Shown one piece after another: positions 16,202 through 27,400 of a stretch of 64,000 nt of DNA. Each line of letters opens with the position of its first letter. Position 1 is the stretch's first letter. The position numbers and the translations under genes were made by a program. The stretch covers positions 124,001-188,000 of the forward strand of contig JAUIFF010000011.1 in NCBI GenBank assembly GCA_030429545.1. Direction: 5' to 3'. The DNA is from Polyangia bacterium (lineage in GTDB: Bacteria > Myxococcota_A > Polyangia > Nannocystales > Nannocystaceae). The notes under the pieces were generated by a model. That model was not told the DNA's origin. It worked only from the letters and a program-made list of their open reading frames with translations, and searched no databases.

Positions 16202-17254
16202 GTGAGCCTGCGGGCGGGTTTGCTACCATCCCGTTCGACGGGTTCGGTGCCAGACACGCACAACATACATGCTGATACAAAGTGTTACCCACGCTGGTCA
16301 GCACTGCTCGCCTGTGTGCTCCTCGCCATAAGTGCATGCACAAATAAATCGCACTCGCCTGCACCACCCCAGGTTCTCGACCCCCTGCCCCCGGGGGACC
16401 CCAGCCGACCGTTGGCACCCACAACCCAAATCTTCTTGATCGCCGGAGGCCCGGATGTTGCGAACTTTGCCGAGGAGGTTGCGGCCCAACGCCGACACTT
16501 TCACCGCCTGGGCTTTAGCGACGCGCAAATCGCCTGTTATTGGGCCCGGCCAACACCCGAGGCCTACCTAGACGACCTCGAGCAATACCGCAGGCTCGCC
16601 CCAGAGGTTGCCGATTGCTACCCCGCCAAGGCTGGGCTGTTGTCCCAACACCTTCGCCAGGTCGCCAATGCTCAACCTTCATGGATATACATCTACATCA
16701 CGAGCCATGGCCGCGAAACCATGCTGCCCGCACGCGCCCGCGGGCTGACAGCGCCCGAGGCGACGTTGCTCGACCGGCACTTTATCCAAATGGGCTCCGA
16801 CCCGGGCTACGGCACAGACCCGGTGGCCGTCGTCGAGGGCTATCGCCGCGGCCTCCAACCCAACCAACTGTTGCTCACACCAACAACCCTACGCAGTGAC
16901 CTCGCTATGTTTCCGGCATCGACGACCAAGTATGTGATGCTACAAGCATGTCACGGCGGGGGGTTTTTAACCGTCGATGACCCAAATGACAGGGTCCCAC
17001 GCATAGCGAACCTCCCCAACCTGGTGGCGATCGCAGCTGCCCGTCACGACCGCCCGAGCTTTGGCTGTGAACCCGGCTCGACCATGACCTATTTTGGAGA
17101 AATCTTCTTTGACCTGCTGTCGAACGATTTCTCGACCACCCCCCAAGCGATCGACTGGGAAATCTTTTTTGGTCAGCTCAACACCGCGGTGACGAAGCTT
17201 GAACGGCAACAGGGTGTCCCGCCGAGCCACCCGGTGTTGTCGATATCCGGATAA
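16202..17254 (+). CDS. Lipid-anchored caspase-like (clan CD) cysteine peptidase homologue
   Basis: A 350-residue protein with a hydrophobic signal ending in a lipobox (LLAISAC, Cys46), so it should be anchored at the cell envelope. The mature region has the clan CD arrangement: a hydrophobic strand then Ser-His-Gly (IYIYITSHG, His169), and a second strand ending in Ala-Cys followed by glycines (YVMLQACHGGG, Cys250). This is the His-Gly / Ala-Cys dyad of caspases, metacaspases, legumain (C13) and gingipains. A later SFGCEPGSTMTYF segment resembles the region after the catalytic Cys in such folds. Substrate preference cannot be read. The GTG start gives a long N-terminus; starts at 16220 or 16247 are possible. 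Confidence 0.72.
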   Translation: MSLRAGLLPSRSTGSVPDTHNIHADTKCYPRWSALLACVLLAISACTNKSHSPAPPQVLDPLPPGDPSRPLAPTTQIFLIAGGPDVANFAEEVAAQRRHFHRLGFSDAQIACYWARPTPEAYLDDLEQYRRLAPEVADCYPAKAGLLSQHLRQVANAQPSWIYIYITSHGRETMLPARARGLTAPEATLLDRHFIQMGSDPGYGTDPVAVVEGYRRGLQPNQLLLTPTTLRSDLAMFPASTTKYVMLQACHGGGFLTVDDPNDRVPRIANLPNLVAIAAARHDRPSFGCEPGSTMTYFGEIFFDLLSNDFSTTPQAIDWEIFFGQLNTAVTKLERQQGVPPSHPVLSISG

Positions 17255-17718
17255 TTCTGGGTAGCGTAGGTGTACCAACATCTTTCTTGGAAATCGCGCG
17301 CATGTGGTCGTTTGGGCATACCAGTAAGTAACCCTATGCCGATTTGATTTATTTGTATCAACATACAATGTAGACTCGCGAGATCTCCCGGCTGCGGGGC
17401 AGGTTCTAGCAACCTCCCACCTGTACGCTCGCGTAGGAATGTGTGTATATCGGCACGAAAACCCTGCTCCCACTTGCGAACGTGATTCGGGCTCGACGTG
17501 GACAGCTCGGTCACAGGGCAACGATGCGCGAGCTTGTGGGCCCAACCGGCAGCATCTGCGCCGCCGTGGCGTGAAAACGGGAACTTGCTCGCCGATCGCG
17601 AGTACACCATGGTACAGCAGGCCGGGTATCGAGATAGGTGCCTACACATGGAACATCGCGAGTGATTGTCCTACGGCGTCCCCTTGAACATGTCCCAAAA
17701 GACATATTTAATGGGCGC
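17255..17718. other. Long intergenic region with AT-rich dyad and promoter
   Basis: No coding sequence is supported in these 464 bp. An AT-rich patch at 17341-17370 contains the perfect dyad TTGTAT-CAAC-ATACAA (17353-17368). A promoter-like pair lies at the right end (17684-17712). The rest is unremarkable GC-rich sequence. Confidence 0.5.
17684..17712 (+). promoter_or_regulatory. Sigma70-like promoter with overlapping dyad
   Basis: A -35 box TTGAAC (17684-17689) and a -10 box TTTAAT (17707-17712) are separated by 17 bp. The spacer holds the inverted repeat ATGTC-N6-GACAT (17690-17705), a plausible operator. The start codon at 17719 follows so closely that the transcript may be leaderless. 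Confidence 0.6.
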
Positions 17719-19380
17719 ATGGCTCGCTCATCTATCGCTCAACATGTTCTTTCGGTCGCAGTGCTAGGCCTGATCGTCACCCCCCTCAATGGTTGCGGTA
17801 GTGGCGACGTAACCTCGGAATCCGCCTCAGACGCGGGTAGCTCCGGCGACGACACGACCACTGGCGACCCTGACACAACCTTTGGCCCAACCACGTCCGG
17901 CATGACCGACACGCTCACAGGCGGCATGACAGAAAGTGAAGGTGGTCCGACCGATGGCGAGACCGACACGGTTGATCCAGACCCGACCGACAGCGGTGGC
18001 GAGTGTGGTGATGGCGAGGTCAACCCTGGCGAGGAATGCGATGAGGGAGTCGCCAATGCCGACAACGGCACGTGTACTTCGGAATGCAAAAATGCCTATT
18101 GTGGCGATGGTCATGTCCAAGCCGGCGTCGAAGAGTGCGACGAAGGAGACAACAACTCCGATAACGGGGCATGCACACTTTCCTGCGCAGCCGCCTACTG
18201 TGGTGATGGCCTGACCTGGGAGGAGATGGAACAATGCGACGACGGCAACAACGATAATGATGACGGTTGCCTCGAAGGCTGTCTGATCTCGGGTTGTGGT
18301 GATGGCTTTGTCGGGCCGGGTGAGGCCTGTGACGATGGCAATGACATCGATGGCGACGGCTGTAACAACTGTGCACTTCCCGGATGTGGCGATGGCATCG
18401 TCGAGAATGAAGAGCAGTGTGACGACGGTAACGAAGATGACTTCGACTACTGCGGCAACTGCATCGCCGCAACCTGCACCGACGGCATCCACAACGGCGG
18501 CGAGACCGATGTCGACTGCGGTGGTCCCGACTGTGGCCCATGCCAAACCAACGATATGTGCAACGAGGGGGACGACTGCATCTACGGCGAGTGCACAAGT
18601 GGCACCTGCGACCTACCCAAAAGCTGCCTCGACATCATCGAAAACAATCAACATGCTCCTTCGGGCATCTACGATATCGACCCCGATGGCGAGCATGGCC
18701 CGAACTCGCGACTCCCCGTCTACTGCGACATGGACCACGACGGCGGTGGCTGGACCCTGGTGATCGTTTCCTCCGATGATGGTGTACATACATGGACATG
18801 GCAAGAGCGCTACCTGATGTCCAACAACGAGTCGGTGCTCGGCGACCTCAACGAGCTGCACCGCGATTTCAAGAGCTATGCCCTGCATGTGGTGCCGTTT
18901 ACCGACATGATGTTCCACCACTTCCCGTCGGATGTGTGGGCAGCCTACAGCGGCATGACCGCGGGCATGAGTGATGCTGCAACGTTCATGGCAGCCATCC
19001 AAGAGCCGGTTTGCGACTTTGATTACGAGGGTTACAAACAAACCGCCGGGACCCTGGTCGCCTCGGGCAAAATGTGTGACAGCAACCTTTACTTCCACCT
19101 CGGCGACATCGACGGCTACAACACCCTCGGACCCTGCCAAAACCTCAACTCGAGCTGGAATACGGCCACCTACGGGCCGGTGTGGAGCTTTGGTCACAAC
19201 GGAGGTTGCCCGTTCGACGACCCCAACGGCGGTGGTCTCGGCCCAACCAACAAGTGTGCACAGTGCGGGCCCAATACCGATATCTCCGAAAGCAACGGTA
19301 CCGGTTTTGGCCGCCACATGGGCCTCAACACGGGTATGCCGGGGACGGGCGAAAACAATATCCGCATGTACGTCCGCTGA
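17719..19380 (+). CDS. Lipoprotein with myxobacterial Cys-rich repeats and fibrinogen-like C-terminal domain
   Basis: A 553-residue surface lipoprotein. The signal peptide ends in a lipobox-like PLNGC. A Thr/Ser/Asp/Gly-rich linker runs to about residue 93. Four to five Cys-rich myxobacterial repeats follow (CGDG...EECDEG/CDDGN...DGC...C, ~94-290). The C-terminal ~250 residues resemble a fibrinogen/intelectin-type lectin fold: an opening SCLDIIENN, SGIYDIDPDGEHGP, then YCDMDHDGGGWTLV. The last block is the hallmark of the fold, which often binds glycans through calcium. The upstream in-frame extension is rejected because the ATG at 17719 directly precedes the signal peptide and lies just after a promoter. 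Role inferred: recognition of a surface carbohydrate or prey. Confidence 0.85.
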   Translation: MARSSIAQHVLSVAVLGLIVTPLNGCGSGDVTSESASDAGSSGDDTTTGDPDTTFGPTTSGMTDTLTGGMTESEGGPTDGETDTVDPDPTDSGGECGDGEVNPGEECDEGVANADNGTCTSECKNAYCGDGHVQAGVEECDEGDNNSDNGACTLSCAAAYCGDGLTWEEMEQCDDGNNDNDDGCLEGCLISGCGDGFVGPGEACDDGNDIDGDGCNNCALPGCGDGIVENEEQCDDGNEDDFDYCGNCIAATCTDGIHNGGETDVDCGGPDCGPCQTNDMCNEGDDCIYGECTSGTCDLPKSCLDIIENNQHAPSGIYDIDPDGEHGPNSRLPVYCDMDHDGGGWTLVIVSSDDGVHTWTWQERYLMSNNESVLGDLNELHRDFKSYALHVVPFTDMMFHHFPSDVWAAYSGMTAGMSDAATFMAAIQEPVCDFDYEGYKQTAGTLVASGKMCDSNLYFHLGDIDGYNTLGPCQNLNSSWNTATYGPVWSFGHNGGCPFDDPNGGGLGPTNKCAQCGPNTDISESNGTGFGRHMGLNTGMPGTGENNIRMYVR

Positions 19381-19397
19381 GGCAGACGCGTCACTTC

Positions 19398-19425
19398 AAA
19401 CCGGCAGCCCAGGCTGTCGGTTTTT
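19398..19425 (+). terminator. Rho-independent terminator
   Basis: A 10-bp stem (AAACCGGCAG / CTGTCGGTTT, one G-U pair) with a 6-nt loop runs into a T-rich tract, 17 bp after the fibrinogen-like lipoprotein stop. Confidence 0.85.
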
Positions 19426-19465
19426 ATTTGCCGATACATCGACTTTGCCGTGGTAGGCTGGCGCC

Positions 19466-21298
19466 ATGCACCTGCGCAGTTTGGCCCTGTTCCTCTGCTC
19501 TGTGGGCACCACGACCCTGCTCACGCCAGCCTGTGGTGGTTCCGAGAGTGACTCACAAGGCGATACCGAGACCACAACACTCGACCCGAGTGCAACGAAC
19601 GCAACCAGTACCACGCTACCGACGAGCGCAGGTCCGACCACAGGTGACCCTTCGACCAGCACGGGTGACGACCCCAGCGATTCGACCGCACAAACCACAT
19701 CTGATCCTTCGTCGAGCGGCGAGCCAACCTCGACCACCGAGCCAACCTCGACCACCAGCGAGCCGACGACGACGGGTGACAGCGATAGCGATAGCGAAAC
19801 CGACGGTACCGACACCGACGATCCACCGTCCTACCCCAACGACAACTCCCCGCTCGGGATCAATGTCAGCCCGGTGCGCGATTGGGTCCCACAGTGGATG
19901 TTTGTCGATGGCTTCAAACAGGCACGGGCCTGGATCCCGCAGGAGGTCGATAGCAATGTCTGGGACACGGGATTGCCGATCGAGCTCGACGAGCACGGGT
20001 GGGTGGCCTCGCTTTCGCAAAACCAGGCCGCGGCCACGCTGCTGTACACCGGCGGCCACTACCTAGGGGGTGAGTATCGTGTGCGCTACCAGGGCGCCGG
20101 CACACTCGAGTTTAATTGGGATGCCACGGTGGTCGCCGAAGTTCCTGGCGAGTACACACTAGAGGTCACACCCGACAAAGGCATTTACCTGCGGCTGCTG
20201 GCGACAGATCCAAACAACCCGCTGCGGGACATCGAGTTTATCCCGTCTGACTTTCTAGACACCTACCAAACAGAGCCGTTTCATCCGTTGTTTCTCGAAC
20301 GTATGGCGGGATTTCGCGTGCTGCGGATGATGGACCTGCAGGCCACCAACAACTCGCCGTTGGTCAGTTGGGACGAGCGACCCAAACCCAGCGACAGTAG
20401 CCAGGCATCCGACCGCGGGGTGGCGCTCGAGCACCTGATCGCGTTGGCCAACACGCTGCATGCCGACCCGTGGTTTTGCCTGCCACACCAGGCCGACGAT
20501 GGGTATGTCGAGGCATTTGCCACCATGGTCCGCGACCAACTCGACCCCGACCTCCGGGTGTATGTCGAATACTCCAACGAGGTGTGGAACGGTGGATTTG
20601 AGCAGGCCGGCTATGCCCAACAGCAGGGCTTGATGCTCGGGCTCTCCCAAAATCCGTTTGAGGCCCAACTGCGGTTTTATGCGCGACGAGCCACCGAGGT
20701 GTTTGGCATTTGGGAGAATGTGTTTGGCGGGCATGAACGCCTGGTGCGGGTGCTCGGCTCGCAGGCGGCAAACCCCTGGGTCGGGACAACCATCATGGAC
20801 TTTGAAAACGCCCACGAGCACGCCGATGCCCTGGCGATCGCCCCCTACTTCGGCGGCCCGTTGGGTTCGCCCGACACCCAGTGGGAAGTTGCCAACTGGT
20901 CGGTCGACCAGGCGTTGGCGGCAGCCGGAACCCATATGGACGAGATGCTGGCCCACGCCAGCCAAAGCGCAACCGATACCGCCGACCGTGGACTTGTGTT
21001 GATCGCCTACGAGGCTGGCCAACATCTGGTGGCCTATGGCAATGCCGTCAACAACCAGGCGCTCACCGACCTGTTTATCGCCGCCAATCGAGCCCCGGGC
21101 ATGGGCGACCTCTACACGACATACTTCGACAAGTGGATGGCGACCGGCGGGCAAATGATGGTGATGTTCAACTACGTCGACCACCCGACCCAATGGGGGA
21201 GTTGGGGCCTGTTGGAATATCAAGACCAGAGCGCCGACGAGGCGCACAAGTACGCCAGTACGATCCAGTTTATGCAAGAGCAGGCGCCGTGGTGGTAG
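19466..21298 (+). CDS. Clan GH-A-like glycoside hydrolase lipoprotein
   Basis: A 610-residue lipoprotein with lipobox LLTPAC (Cys23) and a long Thr/Ser/Asp linker to about residue 122. The catalytic-type region follows. Two carboxylates are placed as in clan GH-A (beta/alpha)8 hydrolases: Asn-Glu in VEYSNEVWN (Glu372, candidate acid/base) and Glu516 in LIAYEAGQH (candidate nucleophile). Other blocks (GINVSPVRDW, FRVLRMMDLQATNNS) are typical of surface polysaccharide-active proteins, and NCBI often calls such proteins cellulose-binding. The sugar substrate is unknown. It follows the fibrinogen-like lipoprotein after a terminator, so the two are neighbours rather than an operon. Confidence 0.78.
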   Translation: MHLRSLALFLCSVGTTTLLTPACGGSESDSQGDTETTTLDPSATNATSTTLPTSAGPTTGDPSTSTGDDPSDSTAQTTSDPSSSGEPTSTTEPTSTTSEPTTTGDSDSDSETDGTDTDDPPSYPNDNSPLGINVSPVRDWVPQWMFVDGFKQARAWIPQEVDSNVWDTGLPIELDEHGWVASLSQNQAAATLLYTGGHYLGGEYRVRYQGAGTLEFNWDATVVAEVPGEYTLEVTPDKGIYLRLLATDPNNPLRDIEFIPSDFLDTYQTEPFHPLFLERMAGFRVLRMMDLQATNNSPLVSWDERPKPSDSSQASDRGVALEHLIALANTLHADPWFCLPHQADDGYVEAFATMVRDQLDPDLRVYVEYSNEVWNGGFEQAGYAQQQGLMLGLSQNPFEAQLRFYARRATEVFGIWENVFGGHERLVRVLGSQAANPWVGTTIMDFENAHEHADALAIAPYFGGPLGSPDTQWEVANWSVDQALAAAGTHMDEMLAHASQSATDTADRGLVLIAYEAGQHLVAYGNAVNNQALTDLFIAANRAPGMGDLYTTYFDKWMATGGQMMVMFNYVDHPTQWGSWGLLEYQDQSADEAHKYASTIQFMQEQAPWW

Positions 21299-21382
21299 CC
21301 CGTGGGTTCGGGCAGCCGCGGCATACATGCATACACACTATTTTCGGTGACGACGTCGCTACTGCCCCCGAGCACACAAACA

Positions 21383-21410
21383 AAACGCGAGCCCATGTGG
21401 GCCCGCGTTT
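21383..21410. terminator. Bidirectional terminator between convergent genes
   Basis: A 12-bp stem (AAACGCGAGCCC / GGGCCCGCGTTT, one wobble/mismatch) with a 4-nt loop lies between the glycoside hydrolase stop and the stop of the giant TPR gene. T-rich tracts flank it on both strands. Confidence 0.85.
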
Positions 21411-21428
21411 AGTCGTTTTTGTCGGGGC

Positions 21429-24400
21429 TTAGAGCTCGCCGATTTCCTGCAAGAAGGTCGTGGCCTCGCTGCAGTTGGGGTCTTCCATCAGGGCTTTGCG
21501 GCCCCACAACACGGCTTTTTGCCGGTCTCCACGGCGGTCGGCGATGTAGCCCTGGCGCAGGTAGGCCATCGCCCGGCTGATCGGTGCGGCGTCCATCAAG
21601 GCGATCGAACGCAGCACCCGAATCGCGAGGTCGTAGTCCTCGCGCTTCTCGGCCAAGTCGGCGAGCTCAACCGCGACGTCACCGTTGTTGCGGTCGGAGT
21701 GGTAGGCCTCCTTGAGCCAGCGAAGCTCGCCCTCACCGTCTTTTTGGCTGCGTGCGAGGCAGGCCTTGCGGTATTGCAGGGCCGACAGGTCAGGTGAGCG
21801 ACGGCCACGCATGGCCGCGATCGCCTTGTCCAAAATGGCGTGGGCTTCGTCGAAGTTCTCGGCTCCGGCATAGGCCTCGACCAACATCACGATGACACGC
21901 TGATCGCCGGGTTTGAGCTCCAAGGCCTGCTTGAGCGCCTCGGCTGCGGCGTCGCCATCTTCGTCGAGCAGCAACTCACCTGCTTGGCGGAACATGACAA
22001 AGCGTTTTTCTTCGTCGGCCACGGCCGCAGCTTCGCGGATCAGGATCCGGGCGAGGTCGGAGTAGGCCTCGACCTCGGTGTAGATCTTCTTGAGCTGTTC
22101 GCGGATTTCCTCGTTTTCGGGGTGGCTTTCGTAGACCAGCTCCAAGCCGGCACGGGCCGCGGTCGGGTTGTCGGCTTTTTCACAGGCGGCGAGCAGGCGC
22201 TTGCCGGCTTCGATCTTGGCCTCGCCCTCGGCTGCGGCGATCAACCGCGAGCAGTTCTCGACCACGGCATCCCAGTTCTCGGCGGCCGTATCCATGTCGA
22301 GTAGACGCTGGAGTACTTCGACATCCGAAGGATCCTGCTCGGCCCACGAGGCCAGGGCAGCCCGTGCGCGTTCGACCTCACCCTGGCCGTCGAGCAACTC
22401 GACCAGGCGCAGGGTGGCCTTGCGCTCGACCTCCCGATCATCTGTTGCACCTGCAACTTCGATCAGTTTTTCGAGCCCGGCAATCAGGTCGCCGGTGAGC
22501 TCGGCTCCGACGATTGCGTGGGCGGCTTCGAGGTCCTCGACCGCCGCCGCTTGGTCGCCGACATGGGCCCTAAACTCCGCCCGCTGACGCAGGAACGAAA
22601 CCCGGGTGTCGCGGTCCATCTGATGCTCGTCGAGCGCAGTGGTCAGGGCTTGCACCGCATCCGCATGGTCGCCGACGGCTGCCATCGCGGTCGTCAACTC
22701 GCGCAGCAACTCCATGTCCTCGGGCAGCGCGGCATAGGCCTCGCGTAGGACTTCGGCGGCGCGGTTGGGCTTGTCGAGGTGCTCGCGGTACAGGCCCGCA
22801 GCTTCCCGTAGCAAGGCGCCAGTCCGCACCGCTGTCTCCTCGCTTTGAGCGGCGAACACCAGGAGGTCGGCGAGTTCTTCCCAGCGTTCGTGGGTGCGAT
22901 AGAACTCCTCCAAGCGGTTGCGGATCTCGACGTTTTGCGGGGCTGCCCGACAGCCGAGGTCGAGCACGCGGGTCACGGCCTCGACATCTTCGAGGGCCGA
23001 CCACAACTCGGCCAGTTGCAGGGCCAGGGCCACAGCCTCCTCGCCTGTCTCAATCGCCAGCAAGCGCTCCATGATCTCGGCGCGGTCGCGGGGGTCGTGG
23101 TCCTCACCCATCTGCTCGAGCAGCGCCTCGATCAGACCGCGGTTTTGCGGGGCGAGCTCAAGTGCCTCACGCAGGACACCCAGTGCGTCCTCGGGATGGG
23201 TTTTCCCGAGCAGCGTACCGAGCCGTAGCGAGATCTCGATGACATCTTCGACGTCGCCCTTTTCCCGCACGGCAGCAAGTTGCTGTTGCAACAACTCGAC
23301 GAGTTCCTCGTCGTAGCCGGTGCGCTCAAACACCTCAGCCAACAGGCTCTGGGCGGCGCGGTGACCCGGGACATCCTCGAGTACGTCGCGCAGGAGTTTG
23401 ACGGCTTCGGCTTCGCGCCCCTCATCGGCAAGGACCAGGCGAACGAGCTCGAGGCGTAAACCCACCCGCTCCTCGATGTCTTCGAGGGTGTCGAGCGTGC
23501 CGACCACGAGCACGGAGAACCGGTCGTGGTCCTCGGCATCGCGGTAGACCTTCATGAGCGGCTCCCAAATGGTGCGGTTGCCGGGATCTTGCATACGCAT
23601 CTCTTCGAGCAGCTCGATGCCGGTGGCGCGGTGGGTCTCGTCGCCCATCGCCTCCATTGCCAGCTGGTGGCTGAGCTCGAAGATCGAGTCGGCACCTTCG
23701 ATTTCGCGGGCCTGACGAATCAGGGCGATGGCTCCGACGATGTCACCGACTCGGCGGCTGCGCTGGGCCAGCTCGGTGTAGCCCCACAGCGCTGTGTTTT
23801 CGTTGCCCGGACGTCCCGATGCCAACTCAATGATGCGGTGCAACATCCGGTCGCAACGCTCCTCGGCACCGAGCCTGTCGGCCAAGACAACGCCCTCGCG
23901 CACGAGTTCCAAATCGACGTCGTGGTGGGCCGCCCGGCCCTCGAGGTAGTCGAGTAACAGGCCCTGGTCTCCCAGTGCACGTACAACTTCTTCGTACAGT
24001 GCGTTGAGGCCTGCGTGGTCCTCGGCCGCGTTGACTGCCCGGCGCAGGATTGGCTCGGCGATGTCGTAGCGCGGGTCAGCCTCGAGTGCGCGACGAATGG
24101 CGTTGAGGCCTGCATCGCGCGAATCGGGTTCGGACAGGTGGAGCTCGGCCAGACCAAAAGCTGCATGTGCACGGGCTTCGGCCGAGAGTTGCTCCTCGGG
24201 CAGGGCCGAGATCTTCTCGAGCAGCTCGACCTGCCGCCCACGATTCCCGCGGGCGGCGGCAATACGGGCCAGCCCAACCCAGGCGTCGACACAACGGATC
24301 GAACCGTTTTCAACCTGTACATACAACTCCTGGGCCGCATCAAACTCCTGGAGGTCGCGCTCGTAAACATCGGCGACGCGCAGGGTCAGGTCGACGACGA

Positions 24401-27400
24401 ACTCGGCGTTGTCACCCTCGCGGGCGGCCGCCAACAACTCGTTGACAACATCGATGTACCGCTGCGATTGCCCGATCCGGGCGGTGTGTTCACGGGTGGC
24501 ATCGTGGACGTCGGCGTTGTCGCCCGCGATCCGCAGGGCTGCCAACCGCAGTTCGAGAGCCTCGTCGGCGCGGCCACTCATTTCCAATGCATCTGCAAGT
24601 TCTGCCTGCAGTCGGGCCCGTTCGAGCCCCTGCTTTTCTTGCAGCCGGTGCTCCAAAATCCGAATCAACAACTCGGCGTCCTTGCGGGCGATCAGCACCC
24701 GTTGCAGCTTGACGGCCTCGTCTTCGCTGCGCAGGGCCGTCGAAATTGCCGACTCCATCAGGTCATGGGCCTGGTCGTCCTGGCCACGGGCTGCGGCCAA
24801 ACAACTGAGTTCGTAGCGAGCGCGGGCGATCCCCACGGCACTTTTCTCGGGTGCGCGGCGAGCCGCCAGCAGCAGGGCACGGAAGGCCCGTTCGGCCCGT
24901 CCGTGTTGACCGGCATCGCGGGCAACTTCGGCCAGGCTCAACAGAATTGTTGTATTGCCAACGGCCATTTTGGCGGCCTGCTCGAGCTCCTGCAGCGCAG
25001 GCTCAAACTCACCGTTATCTCGCATCAGTTGGGCCAACCGATAGTGCACGGTGGCGCGCTCGCTGCTGCGGCGACGCCCGTAGTCAGCGACCAGGTCTTC
25101 CAACACCTGGCGGGCTTCTGTCAGCTGTCCGGCAGCCAGCAAACTGTCGGCCAGCTCGCTGCGAATGCTGAAGTCTTCGGGGGCCAAGGCCGCCAACTTG
25201 CGCAGCACACCAGCCGCGCGTTCGATCTCCTCGACGTGCTCGCGGTAGATGGTCGCCGCTTCGCGCAGGGCAGCTTCGGCGCGCTTGGGGTCGAAGATGT
25301 GGTCTGAGGCAACGAGCAAGAGCTCGGCCAGCGGCACCCACATACCTGCCTCTCGGTACAGCTCGGCGAGACGGTCGCGGATTTGTGTCTCCGACGGTTG
25401 CTCGGCGTTGGCCCGTTCGAGGCAGCGAATCGCCTGGGGTACCTGGTCGGCACCGACATGCGCCCGCGCCAACTGCATCACGATCACTGTACGCTCGGGT
25501 CCGGACGGGGTGTGTTCCAGGCGACGGTCGAGCCACGGCACCGCTGCGGCAAACTCTTCGCGGTCGAAGTGCAGCCGTGACAGGGCGTCGAGTGAATCGA
25601 GATCGGGCTGCAAACCAACCACCCGGCGGTGGCATTCGAGTGCCCGCTCAATGTCGCTGAGGCTGGACTCACATAGGTTTGCCGCCTGCGACCACAACTT
25701 GGCGGCCTGTGGCCCCTTGTCCATGCCTTCGAGCCGCTGGGCGTGCTCACACAGGAAGTCGGTCAACTGCGGCACCCGACCCTTGTCGGTCAAGACTTCG
25801 GTCAGGGCTTCGAGCGACGGAACGTGTCCGGGGTGTTCGTCGAGGTTGCTGACCAGCGCTTCGACCCGACCACCACGGGCCTCAATGATGCCGACGATCC
25901 GGGCAATGTCGAGGCGCAGCACCAGGCGTTCGCTGCCGGGAGCGGTCAATTCGAGTTCGCGCCGGCGCAGGGCCAGTACCTGGGGAAAGCGTTCCTCGGC
26001 CTCGCACAACGGGGCGAGCAGACGGATGAGATCGATGTCTTCGGGGCGCTCGTCGATGACACTTTGGTAGAGGTCGATCGCCGTCAGCCGCTCCTGCAAC
26101 TCGACAAACAGCCCGGCTGCCCGAACACGCATGTTCTGAGCAACTTCCGGGTTAAACGGCAGGCTGCCGCCGCGGGCCAGCAACTGGGCTGCCTCGCGTT
26201 TTTCACCTGCCTGTTCGTACATCTCGCTGAGGGTGTCGATCGCCAACCCACAGCAGGCGGCGTTATCCCGGGCCCCGGCCGGTTGCACGCCCCGGTTCCA
26301 CAGGGCGGCGGAGCGGTTGAGGAGGTTGTCGAGAATCTCTCGCGTTTTCGGTGTATCACCATCTAACTGGCAGGCGAGCCCGGCGGCTTCGTAGAGCTCG
26401 TCGAAGTGATCGCCGCGCTGCCCTGCAAGTGCCAACAGGGTGCCCAACAGGTCGTGGTTGGGGGTGGCCCGCTCGAGCGCCGCGAGCTGTTCGAGCCGGC
26501 TGACGTGGCCGGGTTCGAGGGCGAGGGAGCGACGCAGTGCCAGGCGGCCGCTGTCGTCGTCTTCGCACTGTTCGATAAACCAGGTTGCCAGGCGCGCTTC
26601 GAGCTCGGCGGTGATGGTCGGCAGGGCCTCGGCCAAGCCGATAAGCTCCGGTGCCATCACCTTGGCGAGCCCCGCATAGGCACCGCTGGCACTGGCCCGT
26701 TCCTCGATCGTGTCGAGCATCTCGGTGTCGAGTTTTGCGTGGGCCCGCGTCACCGAAATAAATGCAGCTACAACTGCTTGCCAGTCAGCCTCGGCCCCGC
26801 CGGTGCGCACGGCCCCGCGGGCGGCCACGAGATTTCCGGGCTCAATCCCCTGGGCGGCACGGAACGATGCGAGAGCCTCGTCGAGACGGCCGAGCTTGTC
26901 CTCTAGGAGGGCAGCAACCTTGAGCCGCAGCTCAACCCCGCGCTCGGGGTTTTGGTCGCCGAGCGAGGCAATCGCCTCGCGGTAGGCGTTGACCGCGGTT
27001 TCCCAATCACCTGTCTCATTCGTCAGGCGAACGACATCGTCTTCGATGTTGAGGTTTTCGGGTTGCAGGCCCATCGCCCGCCGCAGATAGCCAAGCGCTG
27101 CCACCTTGTCGCCGACATGTTTTTCCTGGAGTCCGGCGGTCTCGCGCAACACCCGGACCCAACGGACCGGATCCTCGACGCTGGCCAGGCGAAACTCGGC
27201 GATCTTTGCCAGTTCAACAAACTCTTCGCGGGCGTAGTAAAGCTGGCTCAAGACCTCGACGGCCTCGCGCCCGGCCGCCGGGTTTTCGAGCAACTCCTTG
27301 AGCCCAGCCCGTGCACCTGCATGTTCTGGATCGGCGGTGAGGCTGGCGTCGTAGCATTTGACCGCCCGTTCCGGTTGCGAAAGCCGGGTGCGGAAGACGT

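Noticed and set aside
24015..25307. 430-residue open frame antisense to the giant TPR gene
   Set aside because: Long antisense frames are expected in GC-rich genes with strong third-position bias; it lacks recognisable motifs and a plausible domain pattern.
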